Source: Marinomonas transparens (lineage in GTDB: Bacteria; Pseudomonadota; Gammaproteobacteria; Pseudomonadales; Marinomonadaceae). Taken from it: 64,000 nucleotides of DNA. Numbering within the stretch: the stretch's first letter is position 1; every line of letters begins with the position of its first letter. Shown here piece after piece: positions 9,064 to 19,100 of the stretch. A program made the position numbers and the translations under genes. Below the pieces are notes generated by a model that had not been told where the DNA came from, made no database searches, and saw only the letters and a program-made list of their open reading frames with translations. Location: assembly GCF_016463975.1 (NCBI RefSeq), contig NZ_JAEMNX010000001.1:372001-436000 (forward strand), given 5' to 3'.

Positions 9064-11277
9064 ATGGACGTTTCTTTTATCCTTGACTCACTCAACGACA
9101 AGCAGCGTGATGCGGTTGCCGCCCCTCTGCAAAATAGTCTTGTTTTAGCGGGTGCTGGTTCTGGTAAAACACGAGTATTGGTACATCGTATTGCGTGGTT
9201 GATGCACGCTTATGAGCTGTCACCTTACAGTTTGATGGCAGTGACCTTTACCAACAAAGCTGCTCGTGAGATGCAAGGACGTATTGAAGAGCTTGTTGGC
9301 GTACCGCCACAGGGCATGTGGGTTGGTACTTTCCATGGTTTAGCCCATCGTTTGTTGCGTGCCCATTGGCGTGATGCTGGATTAAAAGAAAACTTCCAAA
9401 TCATGGACAGTGATGACCAGTTACGCCTGATCAAACGCATCATGCGTGAATTGAACATAGACGATACCCGTTGGCCACCTAAGCAGGTGTCTTGGTTTAT
9501 CAATGGACAAAAAGACGAAGGCCGTCGAGCTGCCCATGTTCCTGATAGTCATGACCCTTTCTCCAAAGGTATGCGTGAGCTTTATTATCACTACGAAGAA
9601 GCGTGCGAGCGTGCGGGGTTACTCGATTTTGGTGAGCTATTACTTCGTGTCCATGAACTGATGCTGAGTTCGCCTGCCTTGCTTCGTCATTACCAAGAGA
9701 GATTTAGACATGTGCTGGTGGACGAGTTTCAAGATACCAACACCATTCAATATGCTTGGCTACGCATCATGGTTGGTGATCAAGGAACCATTACCGCCGT
9801 GGGTGATGATGATCAGTCTATTTATGGTTGGCGTGGCGCGAAAATCGAAAATATTCATAATTTCACCAAAGACTTTAAAGACGTCGGCACTATTCGATTA
9901 GAGCAAAATTACCGATCTACAGGACACATTCTAAATGCCGCCAACGGATTGATTAAGAACAACGATGATCGACTCGGTAAAGAGCTATGGACTGACAGCG
10001 GTGAAGGCGAGCCAATTTCTCTTTATGCAGGCTTTAACGAACAAGACGAAGCTCGCTTTATTATGGGCATAATTAAAAAATGGCGTGATGAAGGGACTTC
10101 ATTAACCGGTATGGCGATTTTATATCGCTCCAACGCCCAGTCTCGAGTACTAGAAGAGTGCCTTGTTAGGGAACAGATTCCTTATAGGATTTATGGTGGA
10201 CACAGATTTTATGATCGATTAGAAATCAAGAATGCCTTGGCTTATGCAAGATTAGCGCTTGATCCTAATGATGATGGTGCCATGGAGCGAGTAATTAATG
10301 TGCCACCCCGTGGTATTGGTGAGCGCAGCATTGGGACATTACGTGAATTTGCCCGTGATCAAGGTTGTTCCATGTGGAAAGCGGCTGAAGAAGTCGTACG
10401 TCAGTCCCTGATGCCTGCCCGAGCGACCAATGCGATCAAAATGTTTTTGCACCTTATTGAAAGTTTGAGTACCACGGTGCAACAGCCGGACTTAAACCTA
10501 AACGATATTTTCGAACAGATAATTGAAGAAGCCGGATTGATTCCTTTTCATGAAAAAGAAAAAGGTGAAAAGGGCGAAGCGCGTATTGAAAACTTGAAAG
10601 AGTTGGTCGGTGCGGCGGGTGGCTTTAGCTGGAATGACGAAGAGGAAGAGTTTAGCTCGCCCTTAATGGCCTTTTTAGATAAAGCCGTTTTAGATGCGGG
10701 TGATGCACAAGCGGATGAATACCAAGATGCGGTGCAGTTAATGACACTCCATTCTGCCAAAGGACTAGAATTTCCTTTGGTATTTTTAACCGGCGTGGAA
10801 GAAAATCTGTTTCCAAGTAAGATGTCGTTTGAAGAGCCAGGTCGACTTGAAGAAGAGCGTCGCCTTTGCTACGTGGGTATTACTCGTGCCATGGAGAAAC
10901 TTTATATTACTTATGCTGAGTCTCGCCGTTTGTTTGGCAGTGAATCTTTTAATAGTCCATCACGCTTTATCAAAGAAATTCCTCCCCAGTGCTTGGAAGA
11001 AGTGCGTTTACGGTCGCAAGTGAGCCGTCCTGTATCACTTCAACGCCCTGATTACCAAACGGAAAAAAGTCGTCTGCAAAACAGTACCGTGTTGAATAAC
11101 TTCAAAGCACCGGAAATAACGATCAACATGGGTGACCGAGTAAATCACCCGGTATTTGGTGAAGGCTTGGTCATCAATTATGAAGGCCAAGGCCCGCAGG
11201 CACGAGTGCAGGTTAACTTTGATGAGGAAGGCAGCAAATGGCTAGTACTGTCGTTTGCTAAACTGGAAGTCTTGTAG
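9064..11277 (+). CDS. uvrD: DNA helicase II UvrD
   Basis: A 737-residue superfamily 1 helicase that unwinds DNA 3' to 5' in nucleotide excision and mismatch repair. The start MDVSFILDSLNDKQRDAV aligns with E. coli UvrD, so the ATG 17 codons inside the open frame is chosen over the upstream one. Visible motifs are Walker A (AGAGSGKTR), Ia (TFTNKAAREM), II (VDEFQDTN), III (VGDDDQSIYGWRGA), IV (LEQNYRS), V (TLHSAKGLEFPLVF) and VI (ERRLCYVGITRA). The C terminus has the Tudor-like VNHPVFGEGLV domain that contacts RNA polymerase in the E. coli protein. The MDVS start and Tudor end separate it from Rep. Confidence 0.96.
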   Translation: MDVSFILDSLNDKQRDAVAAPLQNSLVLAGAGSGKTRVLVHRIAWLMHAYELSPYSLMAVTFTNKAAREMQGRIEELVGVPPQGMWVGTFHGLAHRLLRAHWRDAGLKENFQIMDSDDQLRLIKRIMRELNIDDTRWPPKQVSWFINGQKDEGRRAAHVPDSHDPFSKGMRELYYHYEEACERAGLLDFGELLLRVHELMLSSPALLRHYQERFRHVLVDEFQDTNTIQYAWLRIMVGDQGTITAVGDDDQSIYGWRGAKIENIHNFTKDFKDVGTIRLEQNYRSTGHILNAANGLIKNNDDRLGKELWTDSGEGEPISLYAGFNEQDEARFIMGIIKKWRDEGTSLTGMAILYRSNAQSRVLEECLVREQIPYRIYGGHRFYDRLEIKNALAYARLALDPNDDGAMERVINVPPRGIGERSIGTLREFARDQGCSMWKAAEEVVRQSLMPARATNAIKMFLHLIESLSTTVQQPDLNLNDIFEQIIEEAGLIPFHEKEKGEKGEARIENLKELVGAAGGFSWNDEEEEFSSPLMAFLDKAVLDAGDAQADEYQDAVQLMTLHSAKGLEFPLVFLTGVEENLFPSKMSFEEPGRLEEERRLCYVGITRAMEKLYITYAESRRLFGSESFNSPSRFIKEIPPQCLEEVRLRSQVSRPVSLQRPDYQTEKSRLQNSTVLNNFKAPEITINMGDRVNHPVFGEGLVINYEGQGPQARVQVNFDEEGSKWLVLSFAKLEVL

Positions 11278-11294
11278 CTTTTGGTTGGACGTTT

Positions 11295-11365
11295 ATATCG
11301 TTAACTAATTTGCTTGCGCCTGCTTCGCAAGCTCAGCGCGTCAGCGCAAATTAGTTAAACGATAT
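11295..11365. repeat. Branched palindrome downstream of uvrD
   Basis: A 19/20-base outer inverted repeat (ATATCGTTAACTAATTTGC at 11295-11313 and its complement with one extra base at 11346-11365) encloses a second perfect hairpin, GCTTGCG / CGCAAGC at 11312-11332, and a small GCGC / GCGC pair at 11336-11347. The whole can fold as a branched structure of about 71 bases. It lies 17 bases after uvrD in a 260-base gap that holds no gene. There is no T run, so it is not a standard terminator; a REP- or MITE-like element is possible. No second copy was noticed in the window. Confidence 0.75.
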
Positions 11366-11537
11366 TATTAAGCAATGAAGCTCATAGGAATGAGCTCAGG
11401 TCGATTAAAATATTGATGAAAAGACTTATTTTTTGATTTGTGCAGACGCGCGAAGAATGAGCAATGGCGCAAGTAAATCAGATTACAAGACTGATTGAAG
11501 TGGCCTCCTGTAAAATAACAAAATTAGAGAGAGCACT

Positions 11538-12596
11538 ATGACCATTCGCGTTGGTTTGATTGGTTTCGGTTTATCTGGTCGCATTTTCCACGCGCCGTTT
11601 GTGATTAATGACCCTGAGATGGCGCTGATTTGTGTTTGTACTAGCCAAGCGGAAGCCGTTGGGCCAATAGCCCCTGATGCTCGTGTGGTGGCGACGGCAC
11701 GGGAGGTGTTTGAAGCAAATGATGTGGACTTGGTGGTGATCACGACGCCAAATAAATTGCATTTTGATCAGGCTAAATTGGCTTTAGAGAGCGGAAAGCA
11801 CGTTTTATTAGAAAAACCTTCTGTAACCAGTATTTCAGAGATAGAACAACTTTGTACCTTAGCAAAGCAAAAGAACTTGGTATTTTGTGTTTATCAGAAT
11901 CGTCGATTTGATGGCGATTTTTTAAGATTAAAAGCCTTGCTGGATAGCGGAGAGTTAGGGGATTTGAAGCATTTAGATTCGCGTTTCGATCGCTTCCGGC
12001 CCACTGCACAAGCGCGTTGGCGTGAAGAGCCGGGTGTTGGCACGGGCATTTTTTGGGATCTTGGACCACATATTTTAGATCAGGCAATTTGCTTGTTTGG
12101 TGTACCTGACTGGATTCAAAGCAGCATAGGTTCTTTAAGGGAAGGTGGTTCTGTCGCTGATTGGTTTGAGTTGGAGTTGGGCTATAAGGACAAACGAATT
12201 TGTCTTGGTTCAACACCATTTGAAGCTGGAGAGATGCGCCGTTTCAATGGCCGTTTTACTAAGGGGAGTTGGCAATGTATTGGCTTGGATCCACAGGAAG
12301 CAGCATTACGCGCAGGACAAATGCCGTGGGATTCTTCTTATCCTTCTTTAGGTGCTCAGCAAAGGGTTACTCGTTATCTAGCATCGGATCAAAACGCGAT
12401 AGTGCCTTTAGATGACACGCTGAAAGCGGGAGATTACCGTCAGTTTTATGCCCAACTTGGAAATGCCATATTAGGGACAGGTGAAGCCCCTGTGTCTATG
12501 GAGCAAGCCTGTCAGTTAATTTATGGTTTGTGTCTGGTAGAACAATCCGCGATGGAAGGAAAACGTCTTAATTGGAATTATACGGTTGATATTTAA
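11538..12596 (+). CDS. Gfo/Idh/MocA-family NAD(P)-dependent oxidoreductase
   Basis: A 352-residue dehydrogenase. The N-terminal Rossmann domain opens with RVGLIGFGLSGRIFHAPF and continues to VVITTPNKLHFDQA and the EKP motif (LLEKPSVTS, around residue 95), the family's catalytic-lysine segment. The C-terminal alpha/beta domain contains GTGIFWDLGPHILDQAI, in which the D and H match the second active-site motif. Close relatives act on sugars, inositols or related hydroxy compounds with NAD(P); E. coli YdgJ is similar in layout. The substrate cannot be read from the sequence. The ATG has GAGAGAG about six bases ahead. The gene appears to be monocistronic. Confidence 0.88.
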   Translation: MTIRVGLIGFGLSGRIFHAPFVINDPEMALICVCTSQAEAVGPIAPDARVVATAREVFEANDVDLVVITTPNKLHFDQAKLALESGKHVLLEKPSVTSISEIEQLCTLAKQKNLVFCVYQNRRFDGDFLRLKALLDSGELGDLKHLDSRFDRFRPTAQARWREEPGVGTGIFWDLGPHILDQAICLFGVPDWIQSSIGSLREGGSVADWFELELGYKDKRICLGSTPFEAGEMRRFNGRFTKGSWQCIGLDPQEAALRAGQMPWDSSYPSLGAQQRVTRYLASDQNAIVPLDDTLKAGDYRQFYAQLGNAILGTGEAPVSMEQACQLIYGLCLVEQSAMEGKRLNWNYTVDI

Positions 12597-12894
12597 TGGT
12601 TTTTTCTCTCGTATCACATTCTACTTATAGAATGACCTAGATAGATACGTCATATACAGTAAAAAAACAGTTGAGCTAAATCATTACAGTTCTTATTATC
12701 TTTTGCCCTTTTTGTGTTTACTTCATCAAATAGGGCTATTTTCTGTCTGATCCTACAATAAAAATACAATATTGGAAGGTTTTATATGTGTTCCAATAGA
12801 AGATCAATTCTCTATGTTTAGTGGTGTTTTTCGCTACTTTTCATGTCATAGACAGAATTCAAATATCAAATAACCCACTCCCTGAGGGATAAGA

Positions 12895-14007
12895 ATGCGA
12901 AACCTAGTTGTATTGAGCAAATTGGTCTTGGCTACTTTGTTAGCCATGTCTTTGGTTGCCTGCGGTGGATCTGAAAAGACAGAGGCAACGGCAAAAGCGG
13001 ATAAAAAAATTGAAGTGATTAATTGGAAAATGGTTACCACTTGGCCAAAAAACTTCCCAGGGTTGGGAACTGGCGCTGAAGCCTTAGCGAAAAACATTAC
13101 TAAAATGTCTGGTGGTCGGCTGAACGTTAAAGTGTATGCCGCTGGCGAGTTGGTTCCACCATTAGAAGTATTTGATGCTGTTTCTCGTGGTACCGCTGAA
13201 ATGGGCCATGGGGCTTCTTATTACTGGAAAGGTAAGATGCCAGCGGCGCAATTTTTTACCACAGTACCTTTTGGTTTAACAGCTCAAGAACTTAACTCAT
13301 GGATTTATTACGGTGGTGGCTTGGCTCTTTGGGAAGAGTTGTACGCACCTTTTAACTTAGTTCCAATGTTGGCGGGCAACCCTGGTGTGCAAATGGGCGG
13401 TTGGTTTAACAAAGAGATTAACTCTTTAGACGACTTTAAAGGTCTAAAAATGCGCATGCCAGGTCTTGGCGGCGAAGTGTTGAAAAAAGTGGGTGCGACA
13501 CCGGTTAATTTACCCGGCAGTGAAATTTTCACCGCATTACAGACTGGGGCAATTGATGCGACGGAATGGGTTGGTCCATACAACGATCTTGCATTTGGCT
13601 TATATAAAGCGGCGAAATATTACTATTACCCAGGTTGGCATGAGCCAGGTTCAGGCATTGAGGCGATTTTTAACAAAGATGCATTCAATGCGTTACCTGA
13701 AGATTTACAGGCTATTGTTCGCGCAGCAGCGCAACAAGCTAATCAAGATATGCTGAATGAATTTACAGCGCGAAACAATGCGGCATTAATAACCTTAGTT
13801 AATGATCATAATGTGATTTTGAAGAAGTTTCCAAAAGACCTTTTAGCAGCACTGAAAAAGGCGTCTGAAGAAACACTGATTGAAGTGGCGGCACAAGACC
13901 CCAAAAGTCAAAAAGTGTATGACTCATTCAGAGCATTTTTGGACTCGGTGAGTGAATGGCATGAAGTTTCTGAACGTGCCTATATTAATGCCCGAGTAGG
14001 AGGCTAG
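12895..14007 (+). CDS. TRAP transporter substrate-binding lipoprotein, DctP (TakP/lactate-like), copy 1
   Basis: A 370-residue extracytoplasmic binding protein with a lipoprotein signal: hydrophobic residues 4-20 and lipobox LVAC with Cys23, then a GGSEK linker. The mature part has the pattern of the 2-oxoacid/lactate TRAP group: NWKMVTTWPKNFPGLGTGAE, AAGELVPPLEVFDAV, the arginine motif GLKMRMPGLGGEVL, and AIDATEWVGPYND followed by YYYPGWHEPG. It would deliver ligand to a DctQM permease; the closest is on the opposite strand 7.5 kb away. It is followed by a second, very similar gene. A GAGGGATAA ribosome-binding site precedes the ATG. The ligand is inferred only at family level. Confidence 0.92.
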   Translation: MRNLVVLSKLVLATLLAMSLVACGGSEKTEATAKADKKIEVINWKMVTTWPKNFPGLGTGAEALAKNITKMSGGRLNVKVYAAGELVPPLEVFDAVSRGTAEMGHGASYYWKGKMPAAQFFTTVPFGLTAQELNSWIYYGGGLALWEELYAPFNLVPMLAGNPGVQMGGWFNKEINSLDDFKGLKMRMPGLGGEVLKKVGATPVNLPGSEIFTALQTGAIDATEWVGPYNDLAFGLYKAAKYYYYPGWHEPGSGIEAIFNKDAFNALPEDLQAIVRAAAQQANQDMLNEFTARNNAALITLVNDHNVILKKFPKDLLAALKKASEETLIEVAAQDPKSQKVYDSFRAFLDSVSEWHEVSERAYINARVGG

Positions 14008-14046
14008 TATTAACCTCGTTTGAATAATGGTTAAAACGCTCTAATT

Positions 14047-14080
14047 AAAAAGCCTCGCTACGTTTATAGTGGGGCTTTTT
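14047..14080 (+). terminator. Terminator between the two dctP copies
   Basis: AAAAAGCC pairs with GGCTTTTT around a partly paired middle (TCGCTA / TAGTGG), followed by GGTTTTTT. It lies 40 bases after copy 1, so the two copies may be transcribed separately. The gap to copy 2 (269 bases) shows no gene. Confidence 0.75.
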
Positions 14081-14276
14081 GGTTTTTTAAGTGCGATAGA
14101 GTGCTCAATTTAAAGAAACCACCAATAAAGATAAAAAAGCCTTGAGAGAAATGGCCTCAATTCATACTATCTGAATCACCTATGTGTAAGAAATATGATC
14201 CAACGTTAGGGTCAATGCCTTTCTGATTCGCAGAGTATTATAAAAATAACTGAACTACCTTTTTGAGGGATAACGA

Positions 14277-15386
14277 ATGAATAGAATAAAAACGTGGAGC
14301 AAGTTAGCGATTGTTGGTTTGACTGCAGCCACTTTGGTTGCCTGTGGTGGGTCTGAAGAAAAAGTAGCCACGAAAGAAGAAGCTAAAGCCGAAGTCATTA
14401 ATTGGAAAATGGTCACTACTTGGCCGAAAAACTTTCCAGGTCTGGGGACGGGTGCTGAAAGCTTAGCAAAAAACATCACAGAAATGTCTAACGGCCGTTT
14501 GAATGTAAAAGTATATGCGGCTGGCGAGCTGGTTCCGCCATTGGAAGTATTTGATGCCGTTTCCCGTGGAACTGCACAAATGGGTCATGGTGCGGCTTAT
14601 TATTGGAAAGGAAAAGCACCTGCCGCGCAGTTCTTTACTGCGGTGCCTTTTGGCTTTACCGCTCAAGAGATCAACTCTTGGATTCACCACGGTGGTGGTT
14701 TGAAGCTGTGGGAAGAAATCTACGCGCCATTTAACCTAATTCCTATGGCAGCGGGTAACACAGGGGTACAGATGGGCGGATGGTTTAATAAGGAGATCAA
14801 CTCTCTAGATGACTTCCAAGGCTTGAAAATGCGTATGCCTGGTTTAGGTGGAGAAGTACTTAAAAAAGTTGGCGGTACCCCAGTTACTTTACCTGGTGGC
14901 GAGATCTTTACTGCTTTGCAAACTGGTTCTATCGATGCAACAGAATGGGTTGGCCCTTACAACGACTTAGCTTTTGGTTTGTATAAAGCCGCTAAATTCT
15001 ACTATTACCCGGGTTGGCATGAGCCAGGTTCTAGCATGGAAGCACTTTATAACAAAGAAGCATTCGAAGCCTTACCTAAAGATCTTCAGTTGATTGTTCG
15101 AGCAGCGACGCGTCAGGCGAATGCAGACATGTTGGATGAGTTCACTGCGTTGAATAATGCGGCATTACAAACGCTGGTAAATGATCATAATGTGATTCTT
15201 AAGCCCTTCCCTCGAGATGTGCTTTCTGCGTTGAAAAAAGCCTCTACAGAAACCTTAGATGAAGCGGCCGCAGCGGATCCGATGACGATGAAAGTCTATG
15301 AGTCATTCAAAGACTTCCGTGCCAAAGTAACGGCTTGGCATGAAGTTTCTGAGCGTGCCTATATTAATGATCGTGATATCGACTAA
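14277..15386 (+). CDS. TRAP transporter substrate-binding lipoprotein, DctP (TakP/lactate-like), copy 2
   Basis: A 369-residue paralogue of the preceding gene, roughly four-fifths identical by eye along the whole mature protein. The lipobox LVAC places the modified cysteine at residue 23, as in copy 1, and all family motifs are kept (WKMVTTWPKNFPGLGTGAE, GLKMRMPGLGGEVLKKVGG, IDATEWVGPYNDLAF, YYYPGWHEPGS). Differences cluster in the signal peptide, the linker and surface helices. The leader is also similar (TGAGGGATAA just before the ATG), pointing to a tandem duplication that included the ribosome-binding site. It ends before a strong terminator and converges with the putA C-terminal gene. 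Confidence 0.92.
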   Translation: MNRIKTWSKLAIVGLTAATLVACGGSEEKVATKEEAKAEVINWKMVTTWPKNFPGLGTGAESLAKNITEMSNGRLNVKVYAAGELVPPLEVFDAVSRGTAQMGHGAAYYWKGKAPAAQFFTAVPFGFTAQEINSWIHHGGGLKLWEEIYAPFNLIPMAAGNTGVQMGGWFNKEINSLDDFQGLKMRMPGLGGEVLKKVGGTPVTLPGGEIFTALQTGSIDATEWVGPYNDLAFGLYKAAKFYYYPGWHEPGSSMEALYNKEAFEALPKDLQLIVRAATRQANADMLDEFTALNNAALQTLVNDHNVILKPFPRDVLSALKKASTETLDEAAAADPMTMKVYESFKDFRAKVTAWHEVSERAYINDRDID

Positions 15387-15413
15387 GTCTTTTAAATAGA
15401 AAAGCGTCATTGT

Positions 15414-15449
15414 AAAAAGCCCCTTCAGGTTAACCTGAAGGGGCTTTTT
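15414..15449. terminator. Bidirectional terminator between dctP copy 2 and the putA cluster
   Basis: A perfect 36-base palindrome: 18 bases (AAAAAGCCCCTTCAGGTT) followed directly by their complement. A run on one side and T run on the other allow it to stop both convergent units. Confidence 0.93.
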
Positions 15450-15470
15450 AGCACCTGAGTGGCATGAGTC

Positions 15471-16154
15471 TTAGTCGTCCATGCTGCCCAGTTCTAGCAA
15501 GGTAGCGTTACCGCCAACCGCTGTGGTGTTGATGGATACTGTGCGCTCAGTGACGAAGCGAAGTAAGTAATGAGGCTTAGCAATAGTACTCAGCGTTTCA
15601 CTGTCGGTTTCTTCAACCAATTGGCAGATAAGGCCGCTTTTCGCTACAAGGCGTTGGTTTAGCGCTTTCGCTTGTTCTGCATTGCACAACACAGCAACGC
15701 CAGCTAGGTTTTCTGCTTCGATCAAAGAATCCTGTGCAGATTCGGCAACGTTTTGAATCACACCTTCTGCTACGAATGGTGCGATAGCATCCATAATTTC
15801 CTGGCCTGTTGGGCCGACCGTAATCACCGGGTTACCAGCGACTAGGGCGGTAAACACTTGGCCGACTAATCCCACGGTGGCTTTTTCAGTGTCGATAAAA
15901 GAGGTGCATAGAAAAACACCACGTCCTTGGGTCGATAGCTCATTACGTTCACCCGTTGGTCCTGGCATGATACGTGTTTCTGAGATTTCTTTGACGGCAT
16001 TTTCAAGCTGCCAGTGGGCCATTTTTCTTTGCGCTTCTGGAAACGATGCAAGGGCTGTTTTTAGGCAGTCAGCACGGCCATCGGCACATAACATGTCCCA
16101 AGCTTCGAAAACATCTTGAGCGACCTGAATTTGGATAGGTTGTACGATTGTCAT
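15471..16154 (-). CDS. Separate C-terminal ALDH-superfamily domain of PutA
   Basis: A 227-residue protein that matches the C-terminal end of long (type B/C) PutA, not an independent enzyme. It carries PGPTGERNELSTQGRGVFLC, then a Rossmann-like region, and ends ERTVSINTTAVGGNATLLELG, corresponding to the conserved C-terminal motif that in long PutA proteins helps close the substrate channel and the domain pair. It lacks the ALDH catalytic cysteine and glutamate. It has its own ATG with AAGGGGA eight bases ahead, starting 12 bases after the putA stop. This suggests a separately translated subunit that associates with PutA. Its end lies 21 bases from a bidirectional terminator. The homology is clear; the complex is inferred. 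Confidence 0.85.
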   Translation of the reverse strand: MTIVQPIQIQVAQDVFEAWDMLCADGRADCLKTALASFPEAQRKMAHWQLENAVKEISETRIMPGPTGERNELSTQGRGVFLCTSFIDTEKATVGLVGQVFTALVAGNPVITVGPTGQEIMDAIAPFVAEGVIQNVAESAQDSLIEAENLAGVAVLCNAEQAKALNQRLVAKSGLICQLVEETDSETLSTIAKPHYLLRFVTERTVSINTTAVGGNATLLELGSMDD

Positions 16155-16166
16155 AATAGTGTCCCC

Positions 16167-19100
16167 TTAAAGGTCTTGCTCAATAGCGAAGCGTTGTAGG
16201 TAATGTGGACCACCTGCTTTCGGGCCAGTACCAGATAAGCCTTGTCCACCGAAAGGTTGCACACCAACAACGGCGCCGACTTGGTCACGGTTGATATAGA
16301 GATTACCAACGCGAGCACGACTAGCGATACGGGCGCAGGTTGTTTCGTTACGGCTATGAACACCCAGTGTCAGACCAAAACCAGAATTGTTAATGGTGTC
16401 GATAATCTTGTCTAGATCACGAGCCTTGTAGCGCACAACATGGAGAATAGGGCCGAACTTTTCATCGGTAAGCTGGTCGATGCTACTAATTTCAAACGCG
16501 GTTGGTGCAACGAAAGTGCCGTTATTCGCGAAAGCTGGAAGTTCTGCTTGTGCGATTAACTTACCTTCTTTGGTCATGTGTTCTATGTGTTCAAGCAGCA
16601 TGGTTTGTGCTTTTTTATCAATGACAGGGCCAACATCGGTGCTATGAAGGTAAGGTAAGCCAACAGACTGCTCTTGCATCGCACCTTTGATCATTGGGAT
16701 CACTCGATCCGCAATATCTTCTTGAAGAAACAAGACACGTAGTGCTGAACAGCGTTGACCCGCAGAAGCGAAGGCTGAACGAACGGCATCGCGTACCACT
16801 TGCTCAGGTAATGACGTCGAGTCAACCAACATGGCATTTTGACCACCGGTTTCTGCAATGACTGGCACTGGCGCAACGCCACGGTTTGCTAAGGTACGGT
16901 TGATCAATTGTGCTGTGCCAGTAGAACCGGTAAAGGCTAGTCCAGCAATGCGTTTGTCGCTGGTGAGCGGAGCACCAACGGTAGCACCATCGCCTGGTAA
17001 AAGGTGAAGCACATCGCCTGGAACACCGGCTTGATGTAGCAACTCAATGGCACGGAAGGCGATTAAGCTGGTTTGTTCCGCAGGTTTTGCGACTACTGTG
17101 TTACCCACTACCAATGCTGCCGCGACTTGGCCGGTGAAGATGGCCAGCGGGAAGTTCCAAGGGCTGATACAAGTGAAGACACCACGGCCAGTAAGCTGAG
17201 CTTTTTGCTCTTGACCTAGGAAGTCTGTGTAAGTGGTTGGTGTAGCAAAATGGCTACGAGCTTGTTGTGCGTAATAGCGGCAGAAATCCACGGCTTCACG
17301 TACTTCATCGATACTGTCTTGAATGGTCTTACCCGCTTCACGATGGCAAAGTGCCATCAATTCTGGGTAGTTTTCTTCCATCAAGTCGGCCATTCGATCT
17401 AAGCAATCAGCACGGTCAGAGGCAGGACGTGTTGACCACTCAGGGAAAGCGGCTTCAGCAAGGTCAATAGCCTTAGTTACCGTCGCTGTGTCTGCCCAGT
17501 CAATTTGACCTGCTGTTTGACTATGATCGTAGGGGCTTTCTACTGTGTGAGTATTCGCGGTTGCTAGGTTTTCACCACCTACGATAGGGTAAGCGCGCCA
17601 TTGAGTATCTTGCCCCATGAAGGTATCGATTTGCGCTTTGAACGGTGTCCATTCGGCATCAATTTCGATGTTTGGCCCGAAAGAGTTCTTACGGTCATCA
17701 AACAACTCTGTTGGCACCTTGATATGTGGGTTGATCAAGGTTTTGCGACTTTCCAATGTTGTAACTGGGTGGTGTACCAAGTCAGAAATAGGATAGCTAG
17801 CATCGATCAAGCGATGTACGAACGAGCTATTTGCGCCGTTTTCAAGCAGACGACGAACCAAATAAGGTAACAAGTCTTTATGGCTACCTACAGGGGCATA
17901 AATACGGACACAGATGTCACTGTCTTTGATTAAACGGTTATAGAGGGCGTCACCCATACCGTGTAGGCGTTGGAATTCAAACTCTTCGGTGGTTGCGCCT
18001 AATTCGGTTGCCAAGCAAGTGATTGCCGCAATGGTATGGGCATTGTGACTAGCAAATTGAGGGAAGATATTAGCACGGGTATGTTCGCTTAATAGGAAAC
18101 GAGCACAAGCCAAATAGGAAACGTCAGTTGACTCTTTACGAGTATAAACTGGGTAACCAGTGATACCACGCTGTTGGCAAAGTTTGATTTCAGAATCCCA
18201 GTAAGCGCCTTTGACAAGGCGCACAGGGACTTGGTCTCCTTGTTCTTTAGCGAGAGCAGCAAGCCATGCTAAAACAGGCAGAGCACGCTTAGAATAAGCC
18301 TGAATAACCAGCCCGAATAGACCCCAACCACGTATTGCTTCATCACGGTAAAGTTTTTCGAATAAGTGTAGAGACAATTCTAAGCGATCTGCTTCTTCTG
18401 CATCGATAGTAATACCCACGTTCAGTGAGCGAGCTTTGATGATTAAGCCTTTTACGCTATCGAAAAGTTCTGTCATAACGCGTTCTTCACAGCCGACTTC
18501 GTAACGGGGGTGAAGTGCAGAAAGCTTGATAGAAATAGTAGGGCGATGCTTTTGGTTATAAGTATCTTTGCCGACAGACTCAACCGCTTGCATATAAGAC
18601 GTTAGGTATTTATCGGCATCGGATGCCGTTAGTGCTGCTTCACCTAACATGTCGAAAGAATAGGTATAGCCTTTGTCACGGTAGCTTTTACCACGAGATA
18701 GGGCTTCTTTGATGCTACGACCTAGTACAAACTGATGCCCCATGACCTTCATGGCTTGGTTCATCGCTTTACGAATCACTGGCTCAGAAACACGGTTTAC
18801 CATGCGGTTTACGAGATTAGCAGGCTGACCATCTTTGGTTTCATCCATGGTGACGATTTTACCTGTCAGCAATAGACCCCAAGTAGAGGCGTTTACAAAG
18901 AAGGAGTCCGAATTTTTTGCATGGGACGCCCAATCGGCGACGCTCAAACGGTCTTTAATGAAAGCGTCTGCGGTTTCTTTATCCGGCACTCGCATTAAGG
19001 CTTCGGCTAGACACATTAGCAAGATGCCTTCTTTCGTATCTAGGCTGTATTCCAACAACAAGGCGTCGATCATCGACATGCTGTCGTCATCTTGACGGAC

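Noticed and set aside
9064-11277. Rep instead of UvrD
   Set aside because: The MDVS start aligned with E. coli UvrD and the C-terminal VNHPVFGEG Tudor-like end point to UvrD.
15471-16166. The putA split as a sequencing error
   Set aside because: A stop codon, a good ribosome-binding site and an ATG lie in order between the two genes, and the downstream protein has an N-terminal extension rather than a broken motif. A relative's sequence would still be the decisive check.
16151-16363. A 70-codon minus-strand frame across the putA / C-terminal-gene junction
   Set aside because: It overlaps the end of putA in another frame and has no homology; it does not join the two putA frames.
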